Below, in pieces: positions 59,801 through 64,000 of a stretch of DNA of 64,000 nt. Origin of the DNA: Eunapius fragilis (taxonomy: Eukaryota > Porifera > Demospongiae > Spongillida > Spongillidae); NCBI GenBank assembly GCA_963681505.1, contig OY811974.1, positions 1,323,128-1,387,127 of the forward strand, given 5' to 3'. The position numbers and the translations under genes are program-made. The stretch's first letter is position 1. Each line of letters begins with the position of its first letter. The notes below the pieces were generated by a model. That model was not told where the DNA came from. It did no database searches and saw nothing but the letters and a program-made list of their open reading frames with translations.

Positions 59801-62800
59801 CCCTACATAGTGCTGTGTGCCCTTGTCATTCAACCATCCTTACATAGTGTTGTGTGCCCTTGTTATCCAACCATCCCTACATAGTGTTGTGTGCCCTTGT
59901 TATTCAACCATCCCTACATAGTGCTGTGTGCCCTTGTCATTCAACCATCCTTACATAGTGTTGTGTGCCCTTGTCATTCAACCATCCTTACATAGTGTTG
60001 TGTGCCCTTGTTATTCAACCATCCCTACATAGTGCTGTGTGCCCTTGTCATTCAACCATCCTTACATAGTGTTGTGTGCCCTTGTCATTCAACCATCCCT
60101 ACATAGTGTTGTGTGCCCTTGTCATTCAACCATCCTTACATAGTGCTGTGTGCTCTTGTTATTCAACCATCCCTACATAGTGCTGTGTGCCCTTGTCATT
60201 CAACCATCCCTACATAGTGTTGTGTGCCCTTGTCATTCAACCATCCTTACATAGTGCTGTGTGCTCTTGTTATTCAACCATCCCTACATAGTGTTGTGTG
60301 CCCTTGTCATTCAACCATCCCTACATAGTGTTGTGTGCTCTTGTTATTCAACCATCCCTACATAGTGCTGTGTGCCCTTGTCATTCAACCATCCTTACAT
60401 AGTGTTGTGTGCCCTTGTTATTCAACCATCCTACATAGTGCTGTGTGCCCTTGTCATTCAACCATCCTTACATAGTGTTGTGTGCCCTTGTCATTCAACC
60501 ATCCTTACATAGTGTTGTGTGCCCTTGTTATTCAACCATCCCTACATAGTGTTGTGTGCCCTTGTTATTCAACCATCCCTACATAGTGTTGTGTGCCCTT
60601 GTTATTCAACCATCCCTACATAGTGTTGTGTGCCCTTGTTATTCAACCATCCCTACATAGTGTTGTGTGCCCTTGTTATTCAACCATCCCTACATAGTGT
60701 TGTGTGCCCTTGTTATTCAACCATCCCTACATAGTGTTGTGTGCCCTTGTTATTCAACCATCCCTACATAGTGTTGTGTGCCCTTGTTATTCAACCATCC
60801 TTACATAGTGCTGTGTGCCCTTGTTATTCAACCATCCCTACATAGTGTTGTGTGCCCTTGTTATTCAACCATCCTTACATAGTGTTGTGTGCCCTTGTTA
60901 TTCAACCATCCCTACATAGTGCTGTGTGCCCTTGTCATTCAACCATCCTTACATAGTGTTGTGTGCCCTTGTCATTCAACCATCCTTACATAGTGTTGTG
61001 TGCCCTTGTCATTCAACCATCCTTACATAGTGTTGTGTGCTCTTGTTATTCAACCATCCCTACATAGTGTTGTGTGCTCTTGTTATTCAACCATCCCTAC
61101 ATAGTGTTGTGTACCCTTGTTATTCAACCATCTCTACATAGTGCTGTGTGCCCTTGTCATTCAACCATCCTTACATAGTGTTGTGTGCCCTTGTCATTCA
61201 ACCATCCCTACATAGTGCTGTGTGCCCTTGTCATTCAACCATCCTTACATAGTGTTGTGTGCCCTTGTCATTCAACCATCCTTACATAGTGTTGTGTGCC
61301 CTTGTCATTCAACCATCCTTACATAGTGCTGTGTGCCCTTGTTATTCAACCATCCCTACATAGTGCTGTGTGCCCTTGTTATTCAACCATCCCTACATAG
61401 TGTTGTCTGCCCTTGTTATTCAACCATCCCTACATAGTGTTTGTGTGCCCTTGTTATTCAACCATCCCTACATAGTGTTGTGTGCCCTTGTTATTCAACC
61501 ATCCCTACATAGTGTTGTGTGCCCTTGTTATCCAACCATCCCTACATAGTGTTGTGTGCCCTTGTTATTCAACCATCCCTACATAGTGCTGTGTGCCCTT
61601 GTTATTCAGCCATCCCTACATAGTGTTGTGTGCCCTTGTTATTCAACCATCTCTACATAGTGTTGTGTGCCCTTGTTATTCAACCATCCTTACATAGTGC
61701 TGTGTGCCCTTGTTATTCAGCCATCCCTACATAGTGCTGTGTGCCCTTGTTATCCAACCATCCCTACATAGTGTTGTGTGCCCTTGTTATTCAACCATCC
61801 CTACATAATATTGTGTGCCCTTGTTATTCAACCATCTCTACATAGTGCTGTGTGCCCTTGTTATTCAACCATCCCTACATAGTGCTGTGTGCCCTTGTTA
61901 TTCAACCATCCCTACATAGTGTTGTGTGCCCTTGTTATTCAACCATAAGAGTACATAACACTGTAGCATAAATACATTCCTACACTCAGCAATGTAATGT
62001 TTGCGTACATAGCCAGTAGTCAGGTTCAGTTTGTATTATTCTGTGTGTGTTGTGCATACCCAACCCATTGGTTTGGCGTAGGAATGTGTTGGTCTGACGG
62101 CATAAATTAATTATCTTATCATATTTAGGACAATTTCATGATGATGGAAGAGTCAGTTTTGTGTCTGGCTTTCAATGGAGACAGTGAGATGTTGGCTTCA
62201 GGAGGACATGATGGGAAAATAAAGGTATCATGGTGTAACGGGTGGTGGGGAGGTGATGGGACCACAGCAGTGGTGAAGGGTGGGCAAATGTTTGTGGGGG
62301 GTTGCAGTGGTTAGGTGGACGGGTGCACATTCAAACTGATTTGTTCAGGGGAAGGTGTGTAGATAGAGACAGAGGGAAGCCTTCCCCACACCTACGCACA
62401 CACACACTTACACATGACTCACATGGCTGACCACACTGCCTGTCTCCTCCATTAGGTGTGGAAGCTGCAGACTGGACAGTGTCTTCGTCGCTTTGAGAGG
62501 GCGCATTCAAAGGGAGTCACCTCAGTGCAGTTCTCTAAGGACAGCAGTCAGCTGCTGAGCTCTTCGTATGACTTGATGATCAGGTTTGTGGGTGGGGTGT
62601 TGTGGGCGTCGTGGTGATGGTATGGTGTAAGCGTTGGTGGGAGGGGAAAGAAGGTGGAAGTGCTGGTGGGAGTGGAGAGGAAGGTGGAAGTACTGGTGGG
62701 GGTGGAGAGGAGGTGGAAGTACTGGTGGGGTTGGAGAGGAAAGTGGAAGTGCTGGTGGGGGTGGAGAGGAGGTGGAAGTACTGGTGGGAGTGGAGAGGAA

Positions 62801-63789
62801 GTGGAAGTGCTGGTGGGGGTGGAGAGGAAGGTATAAGGAGATCATTACAGAAACTTCATTTGAAATGAAATGAGAAGTTGTTAGATGCAGAAGTGAAACT
62901 CTTAGAATTGAGGGGTGTGTTGGATGACACTTGGGTGTGATGTGTGTGGGATTTTTGTGAATGTGTTTTTGATGATGTCTTGCAACCTTAGAATTCATGG
63001 CCTCAAATCAGGCAAAACTCTGAAGGAGTTCAGAGGTCATGGCAGCTTTGTCAACCAGGCAGCCTTTATACCTGACTCACACTTTGTCATCTCTGCCAGC
63101 AGTGATGGAACGGTCAAGGTGTGTGTTGGCTGATGGGGGGGGCTGTTTGATGACTGTAGAGAGCATTTCCGCTAAGGTTTTAGTGGTGAACCAAGGACAT
63201 TGCGTGTATTTTGGTCATTTTTTGCACTGGTAAGATGACATTTTGGCAAGCATATGCACATATCGCGTAGCAATCTTAATAATACACACATATAAATGGC
63301 CATCGTTCACACTTTATGTTCATTATGTTGTAGTCACGGTGATGCATCCACCTTCATCCATGCTTAGGATAATCCACTGAGTCACTTTGTAAACTTAACA
63401 CCATTTTGGCTCCATTCCTATCTTCCCTCCATCCTTCCTTCCTCCTGCTCCATTCTTCCCTCTCCCTCCTCACTCTTCCCCATCTCTCCTCACTCCATTC
63501 TTCCCTCCTCCCCACTCCATTCTTTCCTCTCCATTCTTTCCTCTCCCTTCTCCCCACCCCATTCTTTCCTCCTCCCCACTCCATTCTTTCCTCTCCCTCC
63601 TCCCCTCTCCATCCTCTTCAGCTCTGGAATCTGAAAACCACCGAGTGTGCAAACACCTTTAAACCAAACCTTGCAAGCACAGAGAGTGATGTCACTGTGA
63701 ACTCTGTGCACATGATGCCCAAAGTGAATGATCAGTTTGTGGTGTGCAACAGAAGCAACAGTGTCACCCTCATGAACACCCAGGGACAG
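50807..63789 (+). CDS. SMU1: SMU1, WD40 spliceosome factor (10 exons, 3' end beyond window)
   Basis: Exons that join in frame at GT-AG sites: 50807-50832, 50889-50955, 51101-51244, 51754-51906, 52020-52071, 52423-52751, 62129-62224, 62456-62583, 62992-63118, 63622-63789. These give 430 residues of an expected roughly 510. The N-terminus ([21 protein letters not shown]) is the LisH segment. Exons 3-4 hold the CTLH region ([40 protein letters not shown]). From exon 6 come the WD40 blades ([52 protein letters not shown]). Similarity to human SMU1 is very high throughout. The protein acts in the nucleus with RED/IK in spliceosome activation. Intron 6 is 9.4 kb because of a minisatellite; other introns are 56-510 bp. 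The last one to two exons, about 80 residues, are off the right edge. Confidence 0.95.
51430..51645 (+). repeat. 43 bp tandem repeat in SMU1 intron 3, five copies
   Basis: Unit containing TGTTGATGGTACAAGTGTAT and CTCGTACGTACTTATG, repeating every 43 bases from about 51440. Confidence 0.9.
52262..52345 (+). repeat. (AC)n / TACATGTAC compound repeat in intron 5
   Basis: About three repeats of TACATGTACACACACACACA. A GGAGGT-rich tract (52075-52165) precedes it in the same intron. Confidence 0.9.
53198..53222 (+). repeat. Poly-G tract in intron 6
   Basis: About 20 G residues, just upstream of the minisatellite array. Confidence 0.9.
53329..61946 (+). repeat. 37 bp minisatellite, about 233 copies, in SMU1 intron 6
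   Basis: 8.6 kb array of a 37 bp unit that includes CCCTTGTTATTCAACCATCC and ends CTACATAG. Variants include GTGATCCCC for GTGTGCCC, TCATTC for TTATTC, TCTCTAC or CCTTAC for CCCTAC, and 38 bp units with GTTTGTG. Variant patterns recur: 53852 onward repeats at 54446 (594 bp away) and at 57113 (2667 bp from 54446), and 55448 onward repeats at 58041. There are therefore higher-order duplications of about 16 and about 72 units. The array ends at CAACCAT, 182 bp before exon 7. Short ORFs in it are meaningless. Confidence 0.98.
62651..62829 (+). repeat. 30 bp tandem repeat in SMU1 intron 8, six copies
   Basis: Unit of the type GGTGGAAGTACTGGTGGGGG followed by TGGAGAGGA. The unit length is a multiple of three, so open frames run through it by chance. 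Confidence 0.9.
63400..63615 (-). repeat. Pyrimidine-rich repeats before exon 10
   Basis: Degenerate CTCCATTCTTTCCTC repeats making up a roughly 200 bp polypyrimidine stretch directly before the exon 10 acceptor (TTCAG|CTCTGG). It may strengthen 3' splice site recognition. Confidence 0.85.
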
Positions 63790-63936
63790 GTGAGGGGTGT
63801 GGTGTGGTGTAGAAGGTTGTACAGAAGTGAGGAGGGGAGGATTAGGTGGTGTCCATGAACACCCAGGGACAGGTGAGGGGTGTGGTGTGATGTAGAAGGT
63901 TGTACAGAAGTGAGGAGGGGAGGATTAGGTGGTGTC
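63771..63936 (+). repeat. 83 bp tandem duplication covering the exon 10 donor
   Basis: 63771-63853 is repeated at 63854-63936 with one or two changes. Each copy contains the last 19 bases of exon 10 (CATGAACACCCAGGGACAG) and its GTGAGG donor, giving two competing 5' splice sites 83 bp apart. Use of the second would shift the frame. Confidence 0.9.
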
Positions 63937-64000
63937 CATGTTTGCCCATGTAGTATAAACGTTTCCAGGGTAGCATGTGATGGATTTACTGTGCCACTTA

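Noticed and set aside
53329-61946. Regular repeats resembling a CRISPR array
   Set aside because: The 37 bp units are directly adjacent, with no unique spacers, inside an intron of an animal gene. It is a minisatellite.
62602-62873. Gly/Glu-rich ORFs in SMU1 intron 8
   Set aside because: They arise from a 30 bp tandem repeat whose length is a multiple of three; they lie between confirmed exons 8 and 9.

Overview
This is a eukaryotic, metazoan-type window. It has spliced genes with GT-AG introns (several only about 70-80 nt), TATA-box promoters, long AC/GT, GGGA and poly-G tracts, and animal transposon families (hAT/ZMYM1-like, Merlin, N-RAG, a LINE). A marine invertebrate such as a sponge or another early-branching animal fits best, but the species cannot be read from the sequence. 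There is one 200-N assembly gap (15719-15918).

0-40 kb is almost wholly repetitive and built by duplication, inversion and nested transposition. It opens with a TATA/CCAAT promoter-like element inside a 400 bp inverted repeat, then a 300 bp foldback element. Next is a 5.7 kb near-palindrome (2701-8428). A module carrying a two-exon gene for a small secreted protein with an EndoU-like nuclease fold recurs six times. Two copies are intact (7052-7741 + and 36362-37087 -); four are broken. A second repeat family, rich in AC/GT tracts, forms a 3.5 kb palindrome (11.46-14.99 kb). It also fills an 11.9 kb foldback mobile element (17874-29795) with GGGWCAGTTCACGCG ends, inserted in an AT microsatellite of one EndoU module. 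Nested inside that element are (i) a 2.95 kb element (22554-25504) with CACGGGTGTT termini and a 4-5 bp target duplication, carrying a decayed gene related to the N-terminal part of RAG1 (N-RAG), and (ii) a 1.07 kb hAT remnant (28240-29307). From 29.8 to 39.6 kb a block of an EndoU module plus a non-coding segment occurs twice in tandem. The first copy is interrupted by a 1.86 kb element with its own inverted ends (31579-33437).

40-50.4 kb holds LINE debris, simple repeats and two long intact reading frames. The first, 42967-45639, is a GC-rich, intronless type II membrane protein of the STELLO (DUF288) glycosyltransferase family. The second, 48918-50333, is an unrecognised 471-residue protein ending in a small Cys/His motif. 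A decayed Merlin-type transposase lies between them.

50.8-64 kb is the 5' two-thirds of SMU1, a WD40 spliceosome factor, on the + strand. Ten coding exons join in frame and the gene runs off the right edge. Intron 6 is 9.4 kb long because it contains about 233 copies of a 37 bp minisatellite with higher-order duplications. An 83 bp tandem duplication at the right end duplicates the 5' splice site of exon 10.

The two housekeeping-type genes (STELLO, SMU1) are unrelated in function. The left part is best understood as a transposon nest in which a secreted nuclease gene has been amplified.
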